DNA of 9,880 nt from NCBI GenBank assembly GCA_024642645.1, contig JAHEAS010000070.1:1-9880 (forward strand). Direction: 5' to 3'. Positions 1 to 6,157 of the stretch are shown one piece after another. The translations under genes were made by a program, and so were the position numbers. The stretch's first letter is position 1, and each line of letters begins with the position of its first letter. This DNA is from Saprospirales bacterium. GTDB taxonomy: Bacteria > Bacteroidota > Bacteroidia > Chitinophagales > Saprospiraceae. The notes beneath the pieces are model-generated. The model did not search any database. It saw only the letters and a program-made list of their open reading frames with translations, and was not told the origin of the DNA.

Positions 1-366
1 ATAATTATGTTCATCATATCCTTCATTTATTTTTTGTCCTGAGTCGTTATAAGCATCATCCCTTTCCAACTCAGCACGCCCAGCAGAAATTAGGAGTCCT
101 CCTTTATTGATATTTATCCGCTCATATTCTGCAGGTACTATGATTTTATTTTTCGTATTGGCTACACCTTTTTTCCCATTTAAGGTAAAAATTACCTTGT
201 CAACATATTCATCATTGTAGCTGAATTCATCAAAACCAGTGAATACAGGTTTTATTACCCATTCGGCACCAGCATCTTGTGCAGCGGAATGGCTTATGGA
301 ATACAGCGATAGAAGCAATATTAGCACAGCCCTAAATCTGAATGAATTCGTTACTTTTTTGAGCAT
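1..366 (-). CDS. Secreted WG-repeat-like protein, N-terminal part (truncated by the window edge)
   Basis: The reading frame is open from an ATG at 364-366 to the window edge, 122 codons with no stop, so only the N-terminus is visible. Residues 1-29 form a signal peptide: a basic start (MLKK), the hydrophobic stretch AVLILLLSLYS, and a likely cut near SAA|QDA. Residues 60-86 (FTLNGKKGVANTKNKIIVPA, then EYERINI) follow the WG/KWG beta-repeat pattern of 'G-K-x-G-V-x-(D/N)-x-x-x-K-x-I-x-P-x-x-Y-(D/E)-x-I'. The Trp usually found before Gly is replaced by Lys. WG-repeat proteins are usually extracellular or envelope-bound arrays of unknown binding function. The gene lies 77 bases after the stop of the large CsgG-like gene, on the same strand. 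It could be the last gene of that operon or have its own promoter. The base composition looks more AT-rich than the genes to the right. Confidence 0.72.
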   Translation of the reverse strand, partial: MLKKVTNSFRFRAVLILLLSLYSISHSAAQDAGAEWVIKPVFTGFDEFSYNDEYVDKVIFTLNGKKGVANTKNKIIVPAEYERININKGGLLISAGRAELERDDAYNDSGQKINEGYDEHNY

Positions 367-390
367 ATTGGTCAAGTTTTGTTTGATGAC

Positions 391-404
391 AATAATTAAT
401 TATT
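391..404. repeat. 14-bp perfect AT palindrome upstream of the WG-repeat gene
   Basis: AATAATTAATTATT reads identically on both strands. It sits 25-38 bases upstream of the ATG of the WG-repeat-like gene, in the 77-base gap after the large CsgG-like gene. It could be an operator for a dimeric regulator. In AT-rich DNA such a palindrome can also arise by chance, so function is unproven. No good TAnnTTTG promoter box was found beside it. Confidence 0.3.
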
Positions 405-443
405 AAGACAGATAAACATGATTTTATTGCAGTAAAGCCTTCG

Positions 444-2342
444 TCAATACCCCAGCCGAACATATAAGTTGGCTCCATTTTTAACTTTCCTGGCAAGCTC
501 CTTACCACCATCCCGAACCTTACAAATAGTAGTCGCTTCCCGAACTTCCTTCATCCGCAGTCGGGATACGACAGTTTCTCTTTCAAGCTTTTGGCCTTGA
601 ACGTCCTCCGTTGTCACTTCCACCACTTCCATTGGGGTGCCCGGAAGAAATCCCGACATGGTGCCACCTCCGATTAGCACTGTTTCTGCTTCCTCCTTGG
701 ATGTTTCCAGTATGTCAAGCAAGTGCAATTTTGGGGTTACGTTGTAGAATATATCCGACCACATATTTTTGGCCAAATTATCGGATACCTGTTTGAAAGC
801 TATGGCGTCAGCCTGTTCGACGTTGAAATAGTTGCCATTGGCTCGAATATAAGGCACTTCTGATGAACCCCCCATTTTGTATGTTTTCTCAAAAGCAGCC
901 TCGCCAGTGGCGATATTGGTTGCCTTGAGGTTGAGGGTTAGGTTTATGGAGTAAGTAACTGACTTGGGGATTTTCGGAACAGGGGTTTTATTTACTGTTG
1001 CGGTAGGTTCTTTTTTTTCTTCCTTTTTGGGTTCCGATTTTCCTTTTTCGCTTTTTTGTGCTGGAGCAGTCTTTTTTTGTGTGTCTTCTGCTGTCAGGTA
1101 GTTGATTTTGTTACTGTAATCGTAGCTCACGATTTCACCTGTCAGAAGCAGCTCACTCCCGATGGAAATACCCCCTTGGGTTGCGTCCGATTTCGTTCGC
1201 ATTTGCACCCGCTTTTCCTTTTCAATCAGGTCATATACCTCACGGTCGAGGGCATCAATGAGCAACGGACGGCTAGCCATGGCATCAAGGCAAGCGTCCC
1301 GAATTACCTTGGCTTTTGAATCCCGGATTTTAGCACTCGCCGAAGTTTTGAAATCGTCAAAAATCACACTTGTTCGGGCTGTTGAAGGAGCGAAGGCGGG
1401 CAACGGGAATTTGCCAGTAGCACATATAAGGGTAGCACCTTTGTCCATCATCTCCAACATTTCCTTTTTGCCTCCAAGCACATTGAATTTTGCCAGTTTA
1501 TAATTGTAGTCGTTTGCTTTTTCAATCTGCCCAACATAATTTACATGTGGGAATACTTGGTCGTCCACTTTGTAAAATTTCTCAATGGCATAGGCATAAA
1601 ACAGCGTACCTTTTTTACAATAAGCGGTCATGGGAGCATCGTTTACAAGCACTATCTTAGCTTTTTCACCATCTTTTTGAAATACGCTGTCTATAACTGC
1701 AGAACTGGCCAACATTCCTTTGAAAATTTCCTGACTTTTTTGGCAAGTAGCTTCAATCAACTTATTGTGTAAAAAGACATCTTCTTTCAACTTCGTAAAT
1801 GGGGTGTAGTCTTTGGAATTGACAGTAATATAAAAATTGTCGTATTTCAATATTTTGGAAGTGGTTACATCTGAAAACCTTACGGAGGCATTTATATCAA
1901 TAACTGTATAATTTTCCATTCTCCAAAAAATATGTGTGTCCTTTGTAAAAACTGAGTCTTCAATAACGTATTGGTGAAAAGAATTTATCTCCAGCCTTAT
2001 AAGTGCTTGACTCCCAAGCAATGCCCAATAATAATATTTCCGCAATGCTTCCTTGGTCATTCCCTGTGAGGTCATCCTATCAATTCTATCCAACTTAGTT
2101 TTATCAACTATAGTATATGGCGCACTGCCGAAGGCTCCACCATCAGTGACACAAGCATAAAACCGCTTAGAAACCTCGCTGCCAATATCCTGTGGCACAT
2201 CTTCGCCAAACAGCGGTGCAAGCGTACCAAAAACAGGCCGATAGGGTCTGCCCAATGGGTCGTTCCCTTCGAGTATGCCCTGTGTTTTCGCAGGGATATG
2301 AATAATGAAAAGAAGTGCTGTGTACAATATAAAGCGAAGCAT
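444..2342 (-). CDS. Large exported CsgG-like protein with two tandem modules
   Basis: This 632-residue protein starts at the ATG at 2340-2342; an in-frame TTG two codons upstream is less likely. Residues 1-22 form a signal peptide (MLRFILYTALLFIIHIPAKTQ). There is no lipobox. I see two similar halves. Residues about 30-210 look like a CsgG-type alpha/beta domain, with the typical 'YTIVDKTKLDRID' strand-helix near 76-88. Residues about 212-310 form a beta-rich domain ending KGATLICATG. A second CsgG-like part runs about 323-540 (RTSVIFDDFKTSASAKIRDS, 'LLIDALDREVYDLIEKEKR'), and a second beta domain covers 553-632 (TVLIGGGTMSGFLPGTPMEV, ending KNGANLYVRLGY). A Lys/Glu-rich low-complexity stretch at about 417-460 interrupts the second half. 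The C-terminal part resembles that of FlgT-like proteins. It is the last of five co-directional genes, 10 bases after the smaller CsgG-like gene. Function is unknown; a periplasmic or outer-membrane assembly role is inferred. Confidence 0.78.
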   Translation of the reverse strand: MLRFILYTALLFIIHIPAKTQGILEGNDPLGRPYRPVFGTLAPLFGEDVPQDIGSEVSKRFYACVTDGGAFGSAPYTIVDKTKLDRIDRMTSQGMTKEALRKYYYWALLGSQALIRLEINSFHQYVIEDSVFTKDTHIFWRMENYTVIDINASVRFSDVTTSKILKYDNFYITVNSKDYTPFTKLKEDVFLHNKLIEATCQKSQEIFKGMLASSAVIDSVFQKDGEKAKIVLVNDAPMTAYCKKGTLFYAYAIEKFYKVDDQVFPHVNYVGQIEKANDYNYKLAKFNVLGGKKEMLEMMDKGATLICATGKFPLPAFAPSTARTSVIFDDFKTSASAKIRDSKAKVIRDACLDAMASRPLLIDALDREVYDLIEKEKRVQMRTKSDATQGGISIGSELLLTGEIVSYDYSNKINYLTAEDTQKKTAPAQKSEKGKSEPKKEEKKEPTATVNKTPVPKIPKSVTYSINLTLNLKATNIATGEAAFEKTYKMGGSSEVPYIRANGNYFNVEQADAIAFKQVSDNLAKNMWSDIFYNVTPKLHLLDILETSKEEAETVLIGGGTMSGFLPGTPMEVVEVTTEDVQGQKLERETVVSRLRMKEVREATTICKVRDGGKELARKVKNGANLYVRLGY

Positions 2343-2352
2343 AAGCAATGTG

Positions 2353-3120
2353 TTAGTTCATTATTCGACAATAAATGGTTTTCTTTTCATCAAGCAATCT
2401 GAGGATGTCCGACCCTCCTTTTTTGACTTTTGCTTGGGAAAAATTGGCGTTTTCAACCTTATCTATTTTCGCCTCACCTATTGGGGCGAAACGTTCAAAT
2501 GATTCCTCTCCAACTTGTTCCATTTCCACGGCAAAGATTTCGAGTAACTGGCCTTCCTTGAATCCTTTACTGCTGCCACCCGCAATTAGTATGAGTTGCG
2601 CATCCCCCTTTTTCGACTCCAAAACCCTTACCACCACTGCCTTCTCTACCATCACTATCTTATTAGCCAATTTATTTACGATATCCTTTATTTGCTTTTT
2701 ATAATAATTAACTGGGGCAGTCATATCTACCTTCCTCACTTCCTTTTCAACGGCCATTTGATTTGACACGCTGACGAGCTTCAACTCAAGTAACCATGTT
2801 GTAAAATCATAGTTCCCAACTACGATATACTCAGCCCCGACCGCCACGCCTTGCTCCACTACCTTGCCATCAATGAACTGTTCCGATTTCTGCCGTTCCA
2901 ATTCCTGTTCTATCTTTTGAGTAGACTTTCTGTCCACAACAGAAAAGGCTCCATGTCCAATAAAAGCACTTGCAACCTCGGCTTCACAAACAGGGAGCAC
3001 TGCCCGATAGTCCCCTTTGCCTTCGTGGGTAAAGCGGTCAATCAATAAAGAGGTTTTTGCAACCTGGGAGAAAAGGAGTTGAGTTAAAAATAGGAGTGTC
3101 CCCAAAAGTATCGAACGCAT
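2353..3120 (-). CDS. CsgG/FlgT-like exported protein, single module
   Basis: This 255-residue protein starts at the ATG at 3118-3120, only 4 bases after the preceding stop. Residues 1-19 form a signal peptide (MRSILLGTLLFLTQLLFSQ). There is no lipobox cysteine, unlike true CsgG of curli. Residues about 22-155 carry the CsgG-domain pattern: a first strand (SLLIDRF), a helix, FSVVDRKSTQKIEQELERQK at 59-78, then VEQGVAVGAEYIVVGNY at 88-104. This matches the family form 'VV(E/D)R..L..I..E......G......A...G..LGA.Y.V.G'. Residues 160-253 form a C-terminal beta domain (AQLILIAGGSSKGFKEGQLL) similar to the ends of the large neighbour and of FlgT-type proteins. CsgG-domain proteins build outer-membrane pores or rings or act as periplasmic cofactors. 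Which of these applies here cannot be told from sequence. It looks like one copy of the module that is doubled in the next gene. Confidence 0.8.
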   Translation of the reverse strand: MRSILLGTLLFLTQLLFSQVAKTSLLIDRFTHEGKGDYRAVLPVCEAEVASAFIGHGAFSVVDRKSTQKIEQELERQKSEQFIDGKVVEQGVAVGAEYIVVGNYDFTTWLLELKLVSVSNQMAVEKEVRKVDMTAPVNYYKKQIKDIVNKLANKIVMVEKAVVVRVLESKKGDAQLILIAGGSSKGFKEGQLLEIFAVEMEQVGEESFERFAPIGEAKIDKVENANFSQAKVKKGGSDILRLLDEKKTIYCRIMN

Positions 3121-3124
3121 GTGC

Positions 3125-4048
3125 TTATTGGTTTAGAATGATAGGTTTCCCACTATCCCGCAGCCAGCCCAAAAACAGGCTGTTCATGGCATTCCAGCGG
3201 GCAGTTTCTACTGCCGTGCCAGATTCGTAGAACTTGAACATCCACTCATATTGGGTCTTCAAAGCTTCATCCACGATAGTTTCGAGGTCAGTTATCATGT
3301 TTTTTGCTTCGCCAAAACAGGGCGACTCCGCATCTACTTGGCTTAAAATATGGAGCGCCTTCGAAAAATCGTTGGCCGCTTTTGCCGCTTTTGCCGCTGT
3401 CAAGTTATTGGCACATTCAGTTGCTTGCAGTTGTTGGTAAATTACCTGCTTGGCCTCATTTACCTCATTGAAGCAAGGTGTCCCTTGTGGCACGGATTGC
3501 AACAAGGCAAAGGCATTTCGGTACTGCAGGCGGCTGCCCAAGTCATTGGCATTGGTTAAAATGGTGGCGCAGTTTTTTTCGTAGTACCCCGAAATAGCAG
3601 TTTGGAATTCCTTCAAAGCCCTTCCCAACTGTGGCTGATTCTTGCGGATACCACTAATGGCCTTCGAAATGGCTTCGTCGGCAGTGCTGCCAACCCCAGT
3701 CAGCGTGGCTTCCTGCACCTCAAGCACTTCATTCGTGTAAATATTTTGAAGCTTAAGCATTAGGCTGAGTTTGACAGTGGGCTTGCTTTTCATGCCCTCA
3801 ATTTTGCCTTGCTCTAATATTTCGAGCGCGGGCTGAACCGAAAAAACTGAAAAATTAGCGTTGGCGCTTCCATCACCCGAAGTCAACAAAGTTAGCATTT
3901 GGCTCTCCAAACGTGTTTGGTACTGGTTGGAAATCCCTTTCCCAAGCGTTGGTTTGCCGAGCAGCAAGCTGACATCATTGGCCTGTGCCCTCAGTTGAAG
4001 CTGAAAAAATGAAACAAGCAGCAAAGGCAGTAGGATGGTCTTTTTCAT
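3125..4048 (-). CDS. Exported protein with CsgG-like N-part and two 52-residue paired-cysteine helical repeats
   Basis: This 307-residue protein starts at the ATG at 4046-4048. Residues 1-22 form a signal peptide (MKKTILLPLLLVSFFQLQLR, cut near RAQ|AND). Residues about 25-155 alternate strands and helices (FSVFS, LSLMLKLQNIYTNEVLEVQE, TADEAISKAISGI) and could be a diverged CsgG/TolB-N-like domain. Residues 159-250 hold two helical repeats. Cysteines lie at 160 and 192 (NC...PCF) and again at 212 and 244 (EC...PCF). Each pair is 32 residues apart and the repeats are offset by 52. Each repeat contains a TPR-like 'YRNAFALLQSV' or 'FSKALHILSQV' helix. An Ala/Lys-rich helix (TAAKAAKAAND) starts the second. 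Because the protein is exported, each pair may form a disulfide that staples one helical hairpin; this is inference. The C-terminus (about 265-300) is aromatic-rich. Its stop is 4 bases before the CsgG-like gene and its start 6 bases after the DUF6175 gene, so it is part of the operon. I do not recognise a named family for the whole protein. Confidence 0.75.
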   Translation of the reverse strand: MKKTILLPLLLVSFFQLQLRAQANDVSLLLGKPTLGKGISNQYQTRLESQMLTLLTSGDGSANANFSVFSVQPALEILEQGKIEGMKSKPTVKLSLMLKLQNIYTNEVLEVQEATLTGVGSTADEAISKAISGIRKNQPQLGRALKEFQTAISGYYEKNCATILTNANDLGSRLQYRNAFALLQSVPQGTPCFNEVNEAKQVIYQQLQATECANNLTAAKAAKAANDFSKALHILSQVDAESPCFGEAKNMITDLETIVDEALKTQYEWMFKFYESGTAVETARWNAMNSLFLGWLRDSGKPIILNQ

Positions 4049-4054
4049 GTTGGA

Positions 4055-4939
4055 TTAATTGATGGTGATGAAAATCTTGCTTCCCTGCACGTCCCTTGTG
4101 CTTTCAAGGCCAAGTTTTTTTAGGTAGTTCCGCAAACTGGCTGCGAACTTGGTTGGGCGATAGGCTTTGCCTTCTTCATCAAAAAACGGCAGCCGAAGCT
4201 CGTCAATGATCAACTTGGTGGCGGTTACGCCTTGTATGTGGAAATAATTTTTGTAAGTGTTTTCCTCCAACCAATCCTCCATCACTTCTGAGAACATCTT
4301 CTCTTCATCGCCAATTTCACTGTCCATGTCCATGCTTGAACCTTCTCCAAAAGTGATATTGAGGGATGCGATTCGTCCATTCTCCACCATCTCATCAAAC
4401 TTGAGTTGCATGGTGTTTAGGAAATCCTCAACCAAACCGTCAACGGCCTTTTCGGTCAGTTTTTCGTAATTATCGGTGTAAAACTTTGGGGAATTGCCCA
4501 CCTTGTTGGCCAGCGAAATGCCAGAGTAGGCATCATAAGCGGTTACGATGACCGTAATGCTATTGCCGCTTCCCGTGTTTACGGGTTTTGCCTCTGTTTC
4601 AACATAAATATCTGCACCAGATAGCTCGATGATTTCCTGTTTGAGCGATGACTGGTTTTCCAGTTCCATCGCCTTGTCGTTGCTAAGTTGCTTCAGCTTC
4701 GCCCGAAAGTCAACGGTGGAAAAACCCCTGTTGTCAAAACCCTCTTTCATTTTTGTCACGGCCACTCTGAGGTTGATGTCGTTTTCCAGAATATTGCGCA
4801 TGTCCTGATTTTCCCGTACGAATGGGACAACCATGATGGTGGGTTGTATCTTGCGAGTTGTTGTGGGAGAAACTTCTTGGGCACTACCGACAATGGTGAA
4901 AAGCAGCAGCCCCAGCAAAGTTGAAAGTCTGAAATTCAT
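4055..4939 (-). CDS. DUF6175 family exported protein
   Basis: This 294-residue protein starts at the ATG at 4937-4939. Residues 1-20 form a signal peptide (cut near GSA|QEV). From residue 33 it follows the pattern I know for DUF6175 of Bacteroidota. First comes PTIMVVPF, then 'INLRVAVTKMKEGFDNRGF' (55-73). Next is a 'SGADIYVETEAKPV' strand (107-120), 'VTAYDAYSG' (132-140), and a helix 'EKAVDGLVEDFLNTMQLKFD'. The C-terminal half has FDEMVENGR, an acidic 'MEDWLEENT' (220-228), LRLPFFDEEGKAY (248-260) and a final helix LRNYLKKLGL. The fold looks like two alpha/beta halves, as in CsgG/TolB-N-like envelope proteins. No catalytic residues are evident. It sits between the lipoprotein and the paired-cysteine protein, with gaps of 15 and 6 bases. 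Its biochemical role is unknown. The family assignment is from memory of the pattern, not from a search. Confidence 0.8.
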   Translation of the reverse strand: MNFRLSTLLGLLLFTIVGSAQEVSPTTTRKIQPTIMVVPFVRENQDMRNILENDINLRVAVTKMKEGFDNRGFSTVDFRAKLKQLSNDKAMELENQSSLKQEIIELSGADIYVETEAKPVNTGSGNSITVIVTAYDAYSGISLANKVGNSPKFYTDNYEKLTEKAVDGLVEDFLNTMQLKFDEMVENGRIASLNITFGEGSSMDMDSEIGDEEKMFSEVMEDWLEENTYKNYFHIQGVTATKLIIDELRLPFFDEEGKAYRPTKFAASLRNYLKKLGLESTRDVQGSKIFITIN

Positions 4940-4954
4940 GGAGTTGAAGGTTGG

Positions 4955-5416
4955 TTAAAGGCCAAATTTGCGAACGACGCCTTGTTGCTCCATATCACGG
5001 CGCAGGGCGTCCACGTTGATTTTGACCTTCATCAATATGTTTTTTTGATTCTTGTTAGCAGGAGAAAAAGCAGAAAGTTCTTCAGAAAGCATCATGAACG
5101 ATTTATACTTTCCATTTGCAAGGAGGTTTTCGAAATAGGTATTGTGCTGTTTTCGAGCCTCGGCCTCGTTCGGCACGATCGGGAGTTGGTATTGTGAGCC
5201 GGGTATTCCTCGGAAGATGAGATTCTTGAATGCGCTTGTTTCCGCATTGTTTATGGCATCAGGTTTTGATTTGCCATAGCCAGCCGCAGATACCATGATT
5301 GTACCTTTTTCGCTGGAGGAAATATAGTTGACTTCACCAGTGCTTATTTTAGAACTGTTGCAAGAAGGCAACAGAAGGGCAAGTGCGAACATGAAAGAAA
5401 GTAGCGGATGGTTCAT
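4955..5416 (-). CDS. Small LPP20-like outer-membrane lipoprotein
   Basis: This 153-residue protein starts at the ATG at 5414-5416; an in-frame TTG one codon upstream is less likely. Residues 1-18 form a lipoprotein signal peptide with lipobox L-P-S-C19 followed by Asn20, so the mature N-terminus should be lipidated and probably sorted to the outer membrane. Residues about 36-70 (KGTIMVSAAGYGKSKPDAIN and the following NAETSAFKNLIFRG) fit the LPP20/FlgP-type pattern, in which a strand with 'xGxG.s...A...A...A...L' precedes a helix. Residues 104-134 give a strand after a helix (SEELSA.....ILMKVKINVD). It is the first gene of the five-gene operon and its stop is 15 bases before the DUF6175 start. 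In Vibrio, a LPP20-type lipoprotein (FlgP) works with FlgT in a basal-body ring. The co-occurrence with CsgG/FlgT-like proteins here is suggestive only. The family assignment is moderate. Confidence 0.7.
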   Translation of the reverse strand: MNHPLLSFMFALALLLPSCNSSKISTGEVNYISSSEKGTIMVSAAGYGKSKPDAINNAETSAFKNLIFRGIPGSQYQLPIVPNEAEARKQHNTYFENLLANGKYKSFMMLSEELSAFSPANKNQKNILMKVKINVDALRRDMEQQGVVRKFGL

Positions 5417-5437
5417 CAATCTTGAGATTTGTGCTGG

Positions 5438-5471
5438 CGAATATAGCTGATAGATTCCTTTGTCTGCTAAA
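5438..5471 (-). promoter_or_regulatory. Candidate promoter of the five-gene operon
   Basis: On the minus strand, TATATTCG (5438-5445) matches the Bacteroidota -7 box TAnnTTTG with one mismatch. A poor TTTA/TTAG candidate for the -33 box lies about 21-22 bases upstream (5467-5471). Transcription would start about 15-20 bases before the lipoprotein ATG. The -33 box is weak, so this is a guess from spacing and the -7 box. Confidence 0.33.
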
Positions 5472-5630
5472 TTTCACATCGAAAATTAAAACCACCCCTT
5501 TCTATCTCTGTTACTATCTGCATCTTAAAAGCATTGGAATAGTCCTGTTGCGTCCGTTTTAAATACTTGACATCTAAGGCTTTGTACACTTTGTCACTTT
5601 TTTGTGTGACACTATTTCAGGACAAGACAA

Positions 5631-5712
5631 AAAATTGATTGTCAAATACTTGGAATAAATGCTGGCAGTGGCAGCGGCTCTTCCATTTCTTCGTAAACAT
5701 CGGTGAGGAAGC
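5631..5712 (-). repeat. Left direct repeat: orphan copy of the 3' end of the PLP-enzyme gene
   Basis: This 82-bp stretch aligns without gaps to 6223-6304 with 7 mismatches. Read on the minus strand it encodes the same last 22 residues as the enzyme gene (FLTDVYEEMEEPLPLPAFIP, then Ser-Ile) and the same TGA stop. The four differences within codons are all third-position and silent (Glu GAA/GAG, Pro CCA/CCG twice, Ala GCA/GCT). The other three lie after the stop. Similarity stops sharply at 5712, one base pair inside a codon boundary, and the upstream frame shows no enzyme-like residues. It is a gene-end remnant, not an expressed gene. Confidence 0.9.
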
Positions 5713-5742
5713 TATGCTGGCTGAGGTTATTTTTTAGAACTT

Positions 5743-5774
5743 GTTGAATCTTGTTCTTCAAAACCCCTATTTTG
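5743..5774 (+). promoter_or_regulatory. Candidate promoter of the MNT gene
   Basis: GTTG at 5743-5746 is followed about 20 bases later by CTATTTTG (5767-5774), which keeps the TTTG end of the Bacteroidota -7 box TAnnTTTG but is one base out of register for its TA. Transcription would start near 5780, leaving about 10 untranslated bases before the ATG at 5792. The motif match is imperfect and the call rests mostly on position. Confidence 0.3.
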
Positions 5775-5791
5775 CATCAAAATCAAATCGT

Positions 5792-6157
5792 ATGAGCCAA
5801 AGTAAGGCCGTCTCAAAAGAAATAAAACAAGCTGGAAATACCCTGGCAAAAAAATTCGGCGCCAGTCAGGTCATCCTGTTAGGCAGCCATGCCTATGGCC
5901 ATCCCAGCGAAGACAGCGATGTGGACATTTGCGTTATTTTGGATTTTGCTGGCCAACGAAAAATTGAGGTCATGCGGGAAATAAGGCGGGAACTGTCGGA
6001 TATCGTTTCCAGACCATTGGACATTTTGGTTTACAGTGAAAGCGAGTTCAACGAAAGGGCCATGCTTACCGCTACCTTGGAACACAAGATTTTGACACAA
6101 GGAATCAAAGTATATGAACAACCGGGACGTCGCACAAGAATGGTTCAGGGTAGCTGA
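5792..6157 (+). CDS. MNT-type minimal nucleotidyltransferase (antitoxin of a HEPN/MNT pair)
   Basis: This 121-residue protein starts at the ATG at 5792. A longer frame from a TTG at 5741 would run through the likely promoter and adds no conserved residues. Residues 31-45 carry the GSX10DXD motif of minimal nucleotidyltransferases (Gly31-Ser32, Asp43, Asp45, in GSHAYGHPSEDSDVD). The third acidic residue is probably Asp77 in RPLDILVY. All three metal-binding acids are present, so the enzyme should be active. In studied HEPN/MNT pairs the MNT protein neutralises the HEPN RNase toxin by transferring AMP groups to it. Here the partner gene begins 44 bases before this gene's stop but is broken, so this appears to be an orphan antitoxin. 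The last about 13 residues (EQPGRRTRMVQGS) lie in the overlap. It is the only intact plus-strand gene and converges on the PLP-enzyme gene. The whole unit lies between duplicated gene ends. Confidence 0.85.
   Translation: MSQSKAVSKEIKQAGNTLAKKFGASQVILLGSHAYGHPSEDSDVDICVILDFAGQRKIEVMREIRRELSDIVSRPLDILVYSESEFNERAMLTATLEHKILTQGIKVYEQPGRRTRMVQGS

Larger units (their letters stand above)
5417..5791. other. 375-bp intergenic region between the lipoprotein operon and the MNT gene
   Basis: This divergent gap holds the candidate operon promoter (5438-5471), the 82-bp copy of the PLP-enzyme 3' end (5631-5712), and a candidate promoter for the MNT gene (5743-5774). A small inverted repeat TGTCAC/GTGACA lies at 5592-5597 and 5606-5611, with an 8-base T-rich loop. 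No T-tract follows it in either direction, so it is not a convincing terminator. I see no reading frame in this gap that resembles a gene. Confidence 0.6.

Noticed and set aside
611..2371. Plus-strand and alternate-frame open stretches over the CsgG-like genes
   Set aside because: They lie opposite or out of frame with clear coding sequence, show no signal peptide or family pattern, and look like chance frames.
3378..3400. Short GCCGCTTTT-like tandem repeat in the paired-cysteine gene
   Set aside because: It merely encodes an Ala-Ala-Lys helix (AAKAAKAA) inside a coding region and is not an independent repeat element.
5592..5611. Inverted repeat TGTCAC/GTGACA with a T-rich loop as a terminator or operator
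   Set aside because: The stem is only 6 bp, and no T-run follows it on either strand. It could be chance in a T-rich stretch.
5741..5791. Upstream TTG start that would lengthen the MNT protein by 17 residues
   Set aside because: The added residues show no conserved pattern and cover the likely promoter. The ATG at 5792 gives a normal minimal nucleotidyltransferase length.
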